NCBI RefSeq assembly: GCF_002885975.1
Contig: NZ_POSP01000003.1
Span: forward strand, 2,294,001-2,358,000
Direction: 5' to 3'
Source: Paucibacter aquatile
GTDB taxonomy: Bacteria > Pseudomonadota > Gammaproteobacteria > Burkholderiales > Burkholderiaceae_C
Length of the DNA stretch: 64,000 nucleotides
Positions within the stretch are counted from its first letter, which is position 1. Every line of letters begins with the position of its first letter. The notes under the pieces were generated by a model. It was not told where the DNA came from, did not search any database, and worked only from the letters and a program-made list of their open reading frames with translations. Positions 1-8,539 of this stretch are shown in pieces. The position numbers were made by a program, and so were the translations under genes.

Positions 1-353
1 TTCACATCGCGCGGCAGTTCCTTGTAATCGAGGCCCACGGCCTGCTCATTGCCGAGCTCGGTGCGGTCGGCGTCGAGGATGAAACGCTCGCCGTTGATCA
101 GCTCGATCTTGCCGTTCTCGAACTTGCCGACGCGGATCTTGGGGCCCTGCATATCGGCCATGATGGCCACTTCCTTGCCGGCGGCCCGGGCGGCCTCGCG
201 CACCAGGCGGGCGCGGTCGATGTGATCCTGCGCCTTGCCATGCGAGAAATTGAGCCGCACCACATCGACGCCGGCTCGGATCATGCGCTCCAGCACCTCC
301 GGTGAGGAGGACGCAGGGCCCAGGGTGGCAACGATCTTGGTGGCTCGGGACAT
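1..353 (-). CDS. pyk: Pyruvate kinase, N-terminal part (cut by window edge)
   Basis: Pyruvate kinase converts phosphoenolpyruvate and ADP to pyruvate and ATP in the cytoplasm. Only the first 117 or so codons are inside the window; the gene runs off the left edge. The translation opens MSRATKIVATLGPASSSPEV and continues with VDVVRLNFSHG and IMADMQGPKIR, which are the N-terminal beta-barrel signatures of the family. The ATG at 353 is the natural start because the family's KIVATLGP motif begins four residues later. It lies downstream of maeB on the same strand with about 107 bases between them. That gap holds repeats described separately. Identification is firm from the motifs; the rest of the protein cannot be judged. 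Confidence 0.95.
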   Translation of the reverse strand, partial: MSRATKIVATLGPASSSPEVLERMIRAGVDVVRLNFSHGKAQDHIDRARLVREAARAAGKEVAIMADMQGPKIRVGKFENGKIELINGERFILDADRTELGNEQAVGLDYKELPRDV

Positions 354-360
354 GGCAGAT

Positions 361-446
361 CTCGCTGAAATAAAGTTACAAGCGGCTGATTATGCGGCGC
401 ATTTGTGGCCGCTCAAACGTCGAACAAGGGTTTCAGCGAGTTACAA
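361..446. promoter_or_regulatory. Inverted and direct repeats in the maeB-pyk gap
   Basis: A perfect 10-base inverted repeat, CTCGCTGAAA at 361-370 and TTTCAGCGAG at 431-440, brackets the intergenic space before pyk. In addition the octamer TTGTAACT occurs twice on the minus strand (381 to 374 and 446 to 439). The copy next to pyk continues as TTGTAACTTTATTTCA, which resembles HexR-type boxes (TTGTAAT-AT-rich-ATTACAA). The GCTGAAA/TTTCAGC arms resemble FruR/Cra half sites. The repeats are seen directly; the choice of regulator is inference. Confidence 0.4.
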
Positions 447-460
447 CCAGTGTCCGGCCA

Positions 461-2782
461 TTAGCCCTTCGCGGCCAGCACATCGGCCACCGCCAGCGCC
501 GTCATATTGACGATGCGGCGCACCGTGGCCGAAGGCGTCAGGATGTGCACCGGCGCGGCCGAACCCAAGAGGATGGGGCCGACCGTCACGCCCTGACCTG
601 CGGTGATCTTGAGCACATTGAACAAGATATTGGCCGCATCCAGCGAAGGCAGCACCAGCAGATTGGCGGCGCCCTTGAGCGTGCTGTCGGGCAGGAAGGT
701 GTTGCGCACCGATTCGCTCAGGGCCGCATCGCCATGCATCTCGCCATCGCACTCGACATCGGGCGCATGCTGGGTGAAGAGCTCGCGCGCACGGCGCATC
801 TTCACGGCCGAGGGCCGCTTGCTGGAGCCGAACATCGAGTGCGACACAAAGGCCAGCTTGGGCGGCAGGCCGAAGCGCTTGACCTCCTCGGCCGCCATGG
901 CCGCGATCTCGGCCAGCTGCTCGGCATCGGGCTGGTCGTTGACGAAGGTGTCGGTGATGAAGAGCGTGTGCTCGTCCAGCATCAGCGCATTCATGGTGGC
1001 GAAATTGCGCGCGCCGGGTTTCAGGCCGATCAGGTCGGAGACATGCTCCAGATGGTTGTCGAAGCGACCGACCATGCCGCAGATCATGGCATCGGCATCG
1101 CCGAGCTTGATGGCCAGGGCGCCGATGGTGGTGGCGGAGCGGCGCACGGCCGCCTTGGCCATCTCGGGCGTCACACCCTGGCGGCCCATGACCTGGTGGT
1201 ACGCCTCCCAGTACTGGCGGAAGCGCGCGTCATTGTTCGGGTCGATGACGGCCACATCCTCGCCCAGCTTGAGGCGCAGGCCGGCCCGCTCGATGCGGGT
1301 GGCGATGACCTCGGGCCGGCCAATCAGCGTCGGCTTGACGATGCCTTCGTCCAGCGCCACCTGCACCGCACGCAGCACGCGCTCGTCCTCGCCCTCGGCG
1401 TAGATCACGCGCGCCGGGTTGGCCTTGGCGGCCGTGAACACCGGGCGCATGAACATGCCGGTCTGGTAGACGTAACGCTCGAGCGACTGGCGGTAGGCCG
1501 CCATGTCCGCGATCGGGCGCTCGGCCACGCCGGAGTCGGCGGCAGCCTGAGCCACGGCCGGCGCGATACGCAGAATCAGGCGCGCGTCGAAGGGCTTGGG
1601 GATCAGGTAGTCGGGGCCGAAGTGCAGCTCTTCGCCGGCATAGGCCGCGGCGACTTCATCGCTGGTCTCGGCCTTGGCCAGGGCGGCGATCTCGCGCACG
1701 CAGGCCAGCTTCATTTCCTCGGTGATCTTGCTGGCGCCGCAGTCCAGCGCGCCGCGGAAGATGTAGGGGAAGCAGAGGACGTTGTTGACCTGATTCGGGT
1801 AATCGGAGCGGCCGGTGGCGATGATGCAATCCGGGCGCACGGCCTTGGCCAGTTCGGGGCGGATCTCGGGCTCGGGGTTGGCCAGGGCCAGGATGATGGG
1901 GCTGGCAGCCATGGTCTTGACCATCTCGGCCGTGAGCACGCCGGCGGCCGAGCAACCCAGGAAGACGTCGGCGCCATTCACCACATCGGCCAAAGTGCGC
2001 GCCGTCGTGGTCTGGCAGTAGCGCTGCTTGGATTCATCGAGCTTGCCGGCCTTGGCATCCTCACGCTCGGCGTGAATCACGCCCTTGGAGTCGCAGACAA
2101 AAATGTGCTCGCGCTTGACGCCCAAGCCCACCATCACGTCCAGGCAGGCGATCGCCGCCGCACCGGCGCCGGACACAGCCAGCTTGACGGCGCCGATGTC
2201 CTTGCCCACCAGTTCCAGGCCGTTCAGCAGCGCGGCGCTGGAGATGATGGCCGTGCCGTGCTGGTCGTCGTGGAAGACCGGGATGTTCATGCGCTCCTTG
2301 AGCTTCTTCTCGATGTAGAAGCACTCGGGCGCCTTGATGTCTTCCAGGTTCACACCGCCCAGGGTGGGCTCCATGGCGGCAATGATGTCCACCAGTTTGT
2401 CGGGGTCGCGCTCGGCCAGTTCGATGTCGAACACATCGATGCCGGCGAACTTCTTGAACAGGCAGCCCTTGCCCTCCATCACCGGCTTGGCGGCCAGCGG
2501 GCCGATGTCACCGAGGCCCAGCACCGCCGTGCCATTGGTGATCACGCCGACCAGATTGGCGCGCGAGGTGTAGTCGGCCGCCTTCTGCGGGTCGGCCTCG
2601 ATGTCCAGGCAGGGATAGGCCACACCGGGCGAATAGGCCAGGGACAGGTCGCGCTGGTTGGACAAGGCCTTGGTCGGGGTGACGGCAATCTTGCCGCGCG
2701 TCGGGCTGCGGTGGTACTCGCGGGCGGCATCGCGCAGCGCGGCTTCAGCCGGGGACAAAGCCTTGTTGTTCTGTTCGCTCAT
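461..2782 (-). CDS. maeB: NADP-dependent malic enzyme with C-terminal phosphotransacetylase-like domain
   Basis: Oxidatively decarboxylates malate to pyruvate in the cytoplasm, producing NADPH. The protein is 773 residues, the length of the large MaeB class. The N-terminal half carries the malic enzyme domain (GVITNGTAVLGLGDIGPLAA, FHDDQHGTAII, then the nucleotide-binding GAGAAAIACLD). The C-terminal half, from about residue 440, is the phosphate acetyl/butyryl transferase-like region (VIYAEGEDERVLRA, GSAAPVHILTPSATVRRI) that in this class acts as an allosteric domain sensing acetyl-CoA. The ATG at 2782 is chosen because AGGAGAG precedes it and MSEQ fits the family; the open frame extends upstream without support. 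It sits between a sensor kinase and pyk, linking malate and phosphoenolpyruvate supply of pyruvate. Confidence 0.96.
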   Translation of the reverse strand: MSEQNNKALSPAEAALRDAAREYHRSPTRGKIAVTPTKALSNQRDLSLAYSPGVAYPCLDIEADPQKAADYTSRANLVGVITNGTAVLGLGDIGPLAAKPVMEGKGCLFKKFAGIDVFDIELAERDPDKLVDIIAAMEPTLGGVNLEDIKAPECFYIEKKLKERMNIPVFHDDQHGTAIISSAALLNGLELVGKDIGAVKLAVSGAGAAAIACLDVMVGLGVKREHIFVCDSKGVIHAEREDAKAGKLDESKQRYCQTTTARTLADVVNGADVFLGCSAAGVLTAEMVKTMAASPIILALANPEPEIRPELAKAVRPDCIIATGRSDYPNQVNNVLCFPYIFRGALDCGASKITEEMKLACVREIAALAKAETSDEVAAAYAGEELHFGPDYLIPKPFDARLILRIAPAVAQAAADSGVAERPIADMAAYRQSLERYVYQTGMFMRPVFTAAKANPARVIYAEGEDERVLRAVQVALDEGIVKPTLIGRPEVIATRIERAGLRLKLGEDVAVIDPNNDARFRQYWEAYHQVMGRQGVTPEMAKAAVRRSATTIGALAIKLGDADAMICGMVGRFDNHLEHVSDLIGLKPGARNFATMNALMLDEHTLFITDTFVNDQPDAEQLAEIAAMAAEEVKRFGLPPKLAFVSHSMFGSSKRPSAVKMRRARELFTQHAPDVECDGEMHGDAALSESVRNTFLPDSTLKGAANLLVLPSLDAANILFNVLKITAGQGVTVGPILLGSAAPVHILTPSATVRRIVNMTALAVADVLAAKG

Positions 2783-2933
2783 TCCCTGCTCTCCTGGAAA
2801 TTGGGAAAAATCAAAGTTCCGGGAGGTTACATCGACCCATGTGACGCGCTGATGCCGAGAGTTTTGACTTTCATGCAAAGACGGCAATACCGGCCGCATG
2901 ATGCACCGACGAACCGGCCCAGCCCAGCGGGTC

Positions 2934-5723
2934 TCAAGCCACCACCGAGTCCGGGCCCTGAACAGGCAGACGCAGGGTGAAGCAGGTGCCCTGGCCGGGG
3001 GCGGAATCGACATCAATCCGGCCCTTGTGCTTTTGGATGATGGAGAAGGACAGGGACAGCCCCAGCCCGGTGCCCTGTCCGACCGGCTTGGTGGTGAAAA
3101 AGGGCTCGAAAATGCGCTTCATCACCTCGGCAGCCATGCCGCAGCCGTTGTCACGCACCGAGACGCAGGCCCAGGCTCCGTCCACCCAGGAGCGGATCAG
3201 AATCAACCCATCTCGCTCGATGGCATGGCCAGCATTGACCAGAAGATTCATCAGCACCTGATTGATCTGCGCGGCAAGGCAGTACACGGCCGGCAGGGGT
3301 GACAGTTCCTTTCGCACCTGCGCCTTATAGCGAATCTCATGCATCAGCATGTTCAGGGTGGACTCGATGCCCTCGTTCAAGTCGGCATACAGCCAGTCGG
3401 AGGCATCCACGCGCGAGAAGCTGCGCAAGTCCTGCACGATGCGCTTGACCCGCTGCAGGCCATCGATGCTCTCGTGGATCATCTGCGGCAGGTCTTCCGC
3501 CAAAAAGGCGAGATCCAGGGCTTGCTCCAGCGTCTGGGCTCGCTGTCGCTGTTCAGCACTGGCACTCTCGCCGCAAGCCTCCCGGTAAGCCTGCACCAGC
3601 GCCAGCAAGCTGCCGACATCGCGCGCCAGCGTGCCCAGATTGCTATTGACGAAACCGATGGGATTGTTGATCTCATGGGCCACGCCGGCCGCCAACTGCC
3701 CGATCGAGGCCATCTTTTCCTGCGCCGCCACCTGTCGTTGCAACTCGCCCAGCTTCTCGTAGGCTTTGGCGTTGTCCATGGCCACGGCAGCGTAGGCGCA
3801 GAGGTTTCTGAAGACCAGCTGCTCGCGCTCGCCAAAGCTCTGTGCCTGGAGCCCAATCACACGCATCACGCCAATGACGCGATCAGCCACTTGCAAAGGT
3901 GCAACCATACGTTGACCTTCGATCATCAGTTCGGTGCGGCTGCGCAGGGCGCGGACGCATTCGTGCTGAGCGTCGGACACTGCGATGCGGGCGCCAGCCG
4001 TGGCTGCATCCAGGCATCCGAGCGCGCACTCCAACCATTCGCCGCGTTCGTCGAGCAAAAAAAACGAAAGCCGGCTGCTCTGCAGCAATTCCTCCACATG
4101 ACGCTGCAACACAGCCAGCACCCGGCCGACATTGAGTTGCGCGGTGATCTCCTTGCCGCTCTCGCCCAGATGCAACAACACCGTGTGCAAGCTCTGCAAA
4201 GCCTGCGAACGCGCCGACTCGGCCTGCGCCAACTGCCGCAAATGCTCTTGCTCGGCGCGCGCGCGCTCCACCTGATGCTGGACATGCAGCACCGCCGCCT
4301 GCTTACCGGATTCTTCCGTGAACACCTGCTGCCGCACTTCGCTGGCCCGCTGGCTGAGCTGGTACGCGGCACTGAAATCTCCCCGGGCCGCGTGCGCAGC
4401 CGCAGCACTTTCGAGCAAGGCCGGCGGCGTGCAGTACCCGGGCAAACGCTCGGCCTGGGCCAGGGCCTGTTGCAACCAGGGCAGCACCGCCTCGGGCGAC
4501 TGGCCCTCGGCCTGGCCGATTTCGGCCAGCGTCCACAAGATGTCGACCAGGGTGCTGCGCTCACGCTGCTGCTGCGCCACCTCGCGAGCATGCAGGGCAG
4601 CTTCTCGGGCCTCGGCCAGGCGCCTCAGGCGCAACAGGGCGCGCGCTTGCCCCAGGGCCGCGTCGGTGTGCATGTCCTTGGAGTCGACCGACTGCGCCCG
4701 CTCCGCCAACAGTTGGAAATGCTGCAGCGCGCTCTCGTTTTCCTGCAGATCCAGCTCGATCTCCGAGAGGTACTTGAGGGCGAGCATGGCACTGCGGTTG
4801 TGAGGGTGGGCCGCCAGCAAGGCCTGGCACTCCAACAAGAGCTCGCGCGCCGCGCTGAGCTGGCCGATGCGCCGCATTGCATCCCCGGTCTGCGCCAATG
4901 CCAGTGACAGCGAGCCGGGCCAGCCGGACTCACGCGCCAGGCTCAGGCCGCGCTGCAGCCACTCCACCGCCTGCGCATAGTCGGACATGCTGGTGTAGGT
5001 GTAGCCCAGGTTGGATGCCACCGACAAGGCCCGCCGCAGCTGGCCCGAGGCCACCGACCAGCGGTAGGCCTCGATCAGCCATTGCGCCGCCGGCGCAAAC
5101 TCGGACGACAGGCCGCACTGCAGACCACGGTAGTCGGCCACTGCAGCCGCACACGCTGGGCTCAAGCCCTCGGTGCTGCGAGGCAGTCGCGCATCCCAGG
5201 TGTGATTGGCCACCATCTGGTCGCGAAACAGCTCTGAGCGCGCCAAGGTCAGTTGCAAAAGAAGGAGTCTCTCGCCATCGCCCACGCGCTCTGCCAGCTC
5301 GATGGCTGTTTCCAGCCCCTGCCGCAAGCACTCAGCCTGACCCCGATCGGCCGCGACGTAATGTCGCAACCAATGCAAATCGCACAAGCCGCGCAAATCC
5401 TGCAGCGCGCTGAAATCGAGCTCGGCCTGATCGAGCAGCCCCTGTGCCTCATCCAGCCTCATACCCAGCAAGGCCACCTCGGCCTGCACCAGGCGCATGC
5501 GCGCTTGAATGCCATTGCGCACCTCGTCCGCGAGGTCGCTCAACGGCACCTGCGCCAGTACCTCGTGGGCCAACTGCAGCGCACGCTCACTGTCCTGCTG
5601 ACGCAGACCCCAGGCCAGCACTGCCACTTGCTCCAGGTCTGCGGCTTCATTCGCACCGGCCTCCTGGGTGAATGCCAGCGACCCACGACACGGAAACATC
5701 TCAAGTTCGCCAGTCCAGCGCAT
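2934..5723 (-). CDS. Soluble TPR-GAF sensor histidine kinase
   Basis: A cytoplasmic sensor kinase of about 929 residues with no membrane segment. The first 500 or so residues are helical TPR-like repeats (for example SVASNLGYTYTSMSDYAQAV). A GAF-like domain follows (about 540-690). The HisKA phosphoacceptor helix reads ASIGQLAAGVAHEINNPIGF, and the ATPase domain has NQVLMNLLVNAGHAI, DNGCGM and GQGTGLGLS. The class is normally fed by a signal through the TPR or GAF part and phosphorylates a separate receiver; no receiver gene is adjacent, so it is an orphan. Start is uncertain: 5723 (MRWTGELE, weak GAGG before it) is preferred to the longer frame at 5822 and to MFPCRG at 5699. It sits between pgk and maeB, suggesting but not proving a link to carbon metabolism. 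Confidence 0.85.
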   Translation of the reverse strand: MRWTGELEMFPCRGSLAFTQEAGANEAADLEQVAVLAWGLRQQDSERALQLAHEVLAQVPLSDLADEVRNGIQARMRLVQAEVALLGMRLDEAQGLLDQAELDFSALQDLRGLCDLHWLRHYVAADRGQAECLRQGLETAIELAERVGDGERLLLLQLTLARSELFRDQMVANHTWDARLPRSTEGLSPACAAAVADYRGLQCGLSSEFAPAAQWLIEAYRWSVASGQLRRALSVASNLGYTYTSMSDYAQAVEWLQRGLSLARESGWPGSLSLALAQTGDAMRRIGQLSAARELLLECQALLAAHPHNRSAMLALKYLSEIELDLQENESALQHFQLLAERAQSVDSKDMHTDAALGQARALLRLRRLAEAREAALHAREVAQQQRERSTLVDILWTLAEIGQAEGQSPEAVLPWLQQALAQAERLPGYCTPPALLESAAAAHAARGDFSAAYQLSQRASEVRQQVFTEESGKQAAVLHVQHQVERARAEQEHLRQLAQAESARSQALQSLHTVLLHLGESGKEITAQLNVGRVLAVLQRHVEELLQSSRLSFFLLDERGEWLECALGCLDAATAGARIAVSDAQHECVRALRSRTELMIEGQRMVAPLQVADRVIGVMRVIGLQAQSFGEREQLVFRNLCAYAAVAMDNAKAYEKLGELQRQVAAQEKMASIGQLAAGVAHEINNPIGFVNSNLGTLARDVGSLLALVQAYREACGESASAEQRQRAQTLEQALDLAFLAEDLPQMIHESIDGLQRVKRIVQDLRSFSRVDASDWLYADLNEGIESTLNMLMHEIRYKAQVRKELSPLPAVYCLAAQINQVLMNLLVNAGHAIERDGLILIRSWVDGAWACVSVRDNGCGMAAEVMKRIFEPFFTTKPVGQGTGLGLSLSFSIIQKHKGRIDVDSAPGQGTCFTLRLPVQGPDSVVA

Positions 5724-5934
5724 CTGCAAGCCTCGCCGCTTCAGTGGCTTGAGCCTACGCCGGCAAGCCTGGCCTGAACAGCCTGAAGTTGTAGCGGCTC
5801 CGGCAGATGTGAGCAATGTCACGCCACCAAACCATGGGCAACCAGCGTCAGCGACAAGAGACCAAGCGGCGAGGCCGGGTCAATGCGTTCGCCAACTCCA
5901 CAGGCATTTGCTCGACAGACCCGGGGCTGCTCGC

Positions 5935-5960
5935 AAAAAGGGCCTCGCAATGCGAGGCCC
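5935..5960 (-). terminator. Rho-independent terminator of pgk
   Basis: On the minus strand a perfect 9-10 bp stem (GGGCCTCGC/GCGAGGCCC, loop ATT) is followed directly by TTTTT. It lies about 70 bases past the pgk stop and would separate pgk from the sensor kinase gene. Confidence 0.85.
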
Positions 5961-6032
5961 AGTCTGCAATCAGCACGCTCAGCAAGTGCGTGGCCGCATT
6001 GCCCAATGGCCCGTATCAGGAGGGGTGAGCCG

Positions 6033-7226
6033 TCACCCTTGTGCGCGCCGACTCAGGATCTCGAAGGCCGGCAGGGTCTTGCCTTCCAGGATTTCCAGGA
6101 AGGCGCCGCCGCCGGTGGAGATGTAGCCCACGTCCTTTTCGATGCCGTACTTGGCGATGGCTGCCAGGGTGTCGCCACCACCGGCGATGCTGAAAGCCGG
6201 CGAGGCGGCGATCGCGCGGGCGATCGTTTCGGTGCCCTGGGCAAAGGCGTCGAACTCAAACACACCGACCGGGCCGTTCCAAACGATGGTGCCGGCGGCT
6301 TTCAGCTGCTCGGCCAGCAGGGCCGCAGTCTTGGGGCCGATGTCCAGGATCAGGTCGTCTTCAGCCACATCGGCCGCGTCCTTGACCGTCGCCGGGGCGT
6401 CGGCCGCGAAGCGCTGGGCCACCACCACGTCCACCGGAATCGGCACGGCGGCGCCGCGCGCCTTCATCGCATCGATCACGGCCTGCGCTTCGGCCACCAG
6501 ATCGGGCTCGGCCAGCGACTTGCCGATCTTCAAGCCAGCAGCCAGCATGAAGGTGTTGGCGATGCCGCCGCCGACGATCAGGCCATCGACCTTCTCGGAC
6601 AGGGCCTTGAGGATGGTCAGTTTGGTCGAGACCTTGGAGCCGGCGACGATGGCCACCAGGGGGCGCTTCGGCGCGCTCAGCGCCTGGCTGATGGCGTCGA
6701 TCTCGGCGGCCAGCAGCGGGCCGGCACAGGCGATCTTGGCGAACTGGGCGATGCCGTAGGTCGTGCCCTCGGCGCGGTGGGCGGTACCGAAGGCGTCGTT
6801 GACGTAGATGTCGCACAGAGCGGCCATCTTCTTGGCCAGCTCTTCGTTGTTCTTCTTCTCGCCCTTGTTGACGCGGCAGTTTTCCAGCAGCACCAGCTCG
6901 CCGGGCTTCACATCCACGCCGTCCACCCAGTTGGCAACCAGCTTGACCTCGCGGCCCATCAGTTCACCCAGGCGCTGGGCCACCGGGGCCAGGGAGTCTT
7001 CGGGCTTGAACTCGCCCTCGGTCGGGCGCCCCAGGTGGGACGTGACCATCACGGCAGCGCCGGCCTTCAGGGCTTGCTCGATGCAGGGGATGGAGGCGCG
7101 GATGCGGGTGTCTTCGGTGATGTGGCCGGCATCATCCTGCGGCACATTCAGGTCGGCGCGGATGAAGACGCGTTGGCCGGCAACTTTGCCAGCGGCGATC
7201 AGGTCGGTGAAACGGATCACGTTCAT
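6033..7226 (-). CDS. pgk: Phosphoglycerate kinase
   Basis: Transfers phosphate from 1,3-bisphosphoglycerate to ADP in glycolysis (reverse in gluconeogenesis), in the cytoplasm. The 397-residue length is standard. The N-terminal half has FIRADLNVPQDDAGHITEDT, the substrate-binding TSHLGRP and LLENCRVNKGEKKN. The C-terminal nucleotide domain has IVAGSKVSTKLTIL, NGPVGVFE and the closing GGGDTLAA and STGGGAFLE. The ATG at 7226 gives the family N-terminus (MNVIRFTDL). A strong terminator follows. In many Burkholderiales pgk is directly followed by pyk; here a sensor kinase and maeB lie between them. Confidence 0.97.
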   Translation of the reverse strand: MNVIRFTDLIAAGKVAGQRVFIRADLNVPQDDAGHITEDTRIRASIPCIEQALKAGAAVMVTSHLGRPTEGEFKPEDSLAPVAQRLGELMGREVKLVANWVDGVDVKPGELVLLENCRVNKGEKKNNEELAKKMAALCDIYVNDAFGTAHRAEGTTYGIAQFAKIACAGPLLAAEIDAISQALSAPKRPLVAIVAGSKVSTKLTILKALSEKVDGLIVGGGIANTFMLAAGLKIGKSLAEPDLVAEAQAVIDAMKARGAAVPIPVDVVVAQRFAADAPATVKDAADVAEDDLILDIGPKTAALLAEQLKAAGTIVWNGPVGVFEFDAFAQGTETIARAIAASPAFSIAGGGDTLAAIAKYGIEKDVGYISTGGGAFLEILEGKTLPAFEILSRRAQG

Positions 7227-7342
7227 GGGTTGAGCTCAGGGCTAGTTTGGAATTCGGGGGGTGGCGGGGTCGAACAAGGACCCGGCCGTGCGAGGCCCGC
7301 TAGCTTACCAAGCCCGATGCCGCACACCGAATCCAAGCGGTT

Positions 7343-7690
7343 TCACCAACCCAGGCCGATGCGCAGGGCCAGCATCACGGCCGTGCCGCAGACGATGGTG
7401 CCGAGGATGCCGCGCTTCCAGAAGAAGTAGGCGGTGCCGGCTGCGGTGGCGTAAAGCCGGGCGTCCTGCCAGGTGCTGATCAGCTGGCCCTGGGTCATGA
7501 CGATCTCGGGCACGATCACGGCGGCCAGTGCGGCGATGGGGGCATAGCGCAGGCCCGTCTTGGCCCAGTCGGGCATGGGCAGCTCTTTCTTCGGAATCAT
7601 GAAAAAGCCACGGGTCAGCAGCGTGATCAAGCCCATGCCGACGATGGCCAGGGCGATCAGCCAGTCGTTCATCATCATCGTCGTGGCCAT
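7343..7690 (-). CDS. azlD: AzlD family branched-chain amino acid exporter, small subunit
   Basis: A small membrane protein of about 115 residues with three to four hydrophobic segments (WLIALAIVGMGLITLLTRGFF; APIAALAAVIVPEIVM; GILGTIVCGTAVMLALRIGL). AzlD proteins pair with AzlC to export branched-chain amino acids or analogues across the inner membrane. It overlaps the end of azlC by one base (four if the GTG at 7693 is used), so the two are translationally coupled. GTG at 7693 and ATG at 7690 are both possible starts behind AGAGG. Substrate is inferred from the family only. Confidence 0.88.
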   Translation of the reverse strand: MATTMMMNDWLIALAIVGMGLITLLTRGFFMIPKKELPMPDWAKTGLRYAPIAALAAVIVPEIVMTQGQLISTWQDARLYATAAGTAYFFWKRGILGTIVCGTAVMLALRIGLGW

Positions 7691-8427
7691 CACTCACGCA
7701 CCTCTCGTGCCGCCTCAGCCGATGAGGGCGACCAATGCTCCATCAGCAGCCCGGCCGTCACCGCCACGGCGATGGCCACCATGATGTTCAGGCGCAGCGG
7801 CAAGGCATAGGCCGCCACCGCGGCGCAGCCGGCCAGGGCCGCCGAGACCCAGGTCTTGCGGTCCTTGAGCAAGGTGTAGGACAGGCCCAGCAGCGCCAGC
7901 ACACCCGCGAAACCCAGGCCCCACTGCGTGGGCACATGGTTGGCCAGCAGGATGCCGGCGATGGACGGGATCTGCCAGGCCGCCCAGTTCAAGCACACCC
8001 CGCCCCAGAAATAGGGCGCTTGATCGGGGTGCGGCTTGGCCTCGGGAAAGCGCTTGAGGAAGGCGACGTAGTTGAGATCGGCCGCGAAGTAGGCGATGTG
8101 CAGGCGCTGAAGCAGCGGCAGGTGGCCGAAGTACATGCGCCACTGCACGCTGAAGATGATGAAGCGCAGGTTGACGCAAAAGGCCGTGGCCCAGATCACC
8201 CAGATGGGCGCACCGCTGGCGATCAGGGGCAAGGCCGCCAGCTGCGAACTGCCGGCAAACACCACCAGACTCATCAAGAGCGCCAACCCGACTGACAGGC
8301 CGCTCTTGATCATGGCCACGCCGGTCACCAGGCCCCAGGCCGAGATGCCCAGGGTGATGCCCGCCATCTCACGCGCGCCGCGCCGGAATTCAGGGTGGCG
8401 GCACTGCGCCTTCAAGGTTTGAAGCAT
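7690..8427 (-). CDS. azlC: AzlC family branched-chain amino acid exporter, large subunit
   Basis: A 245-residue inner-membrane protein. The family hallmarks are visible: an early MAGITLGISAWGLVTGVAMI segment, then LLMSLVVFAGSSQLAALPL, and FCVNLRFIIFSVQWRMYF. The C-terminal part has further hydrophobic helices (FAGVLALLGLSYTLL; LNIMVAIAVAVTAGLL). AzlC forms an exporter with AzlD, encoded immediately after and overlapping it. No dedicated regulator gene is next to the pair. The actual exported compound cannot be read from sequence. Confidence 0.92.
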   Translation of the reverse strand: MLQTLKAQCRHPEFRRGAREMAGITLGISAWGLVTGVAMIKSGLSVGLALLMSLVVFAGSSQLAALPLIASGAPIWVIWATAFCVNLRFIIFSVQWRMYFGHLPLLQRLHIAYFAADLNYVAFLKRFPEAKPHPDQAPYFWGGVCLNWAAWQIPSIAGILLANHVPTQWGLGFAGVLALLGLSYTLLKDRKTWVSAALAGCAAVAAYALPLRLNIMVAIAVAVTAGLLMEHWSPSSAEAAREVRE

Positions 8428-8539
8428 GCGCCATTGTCGCGGCCCGAGCGCGGGGCCGCTGTCGCAGGGAGATCACGCCAGCACCGCCCGGGGCGATCCT
8501 GCGACCGCCCGGCTGCCAGCAGGGCAGCTCAGTTGCCGC

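Noticed and set aside
392..2980. 862-residue plus-strand frame opposite maeB
   Set aside because: Antisense shadow of a high-GC gene; His/Gly/Arg-rich with no family motifs, while maeB on the other strand is unmistakable.
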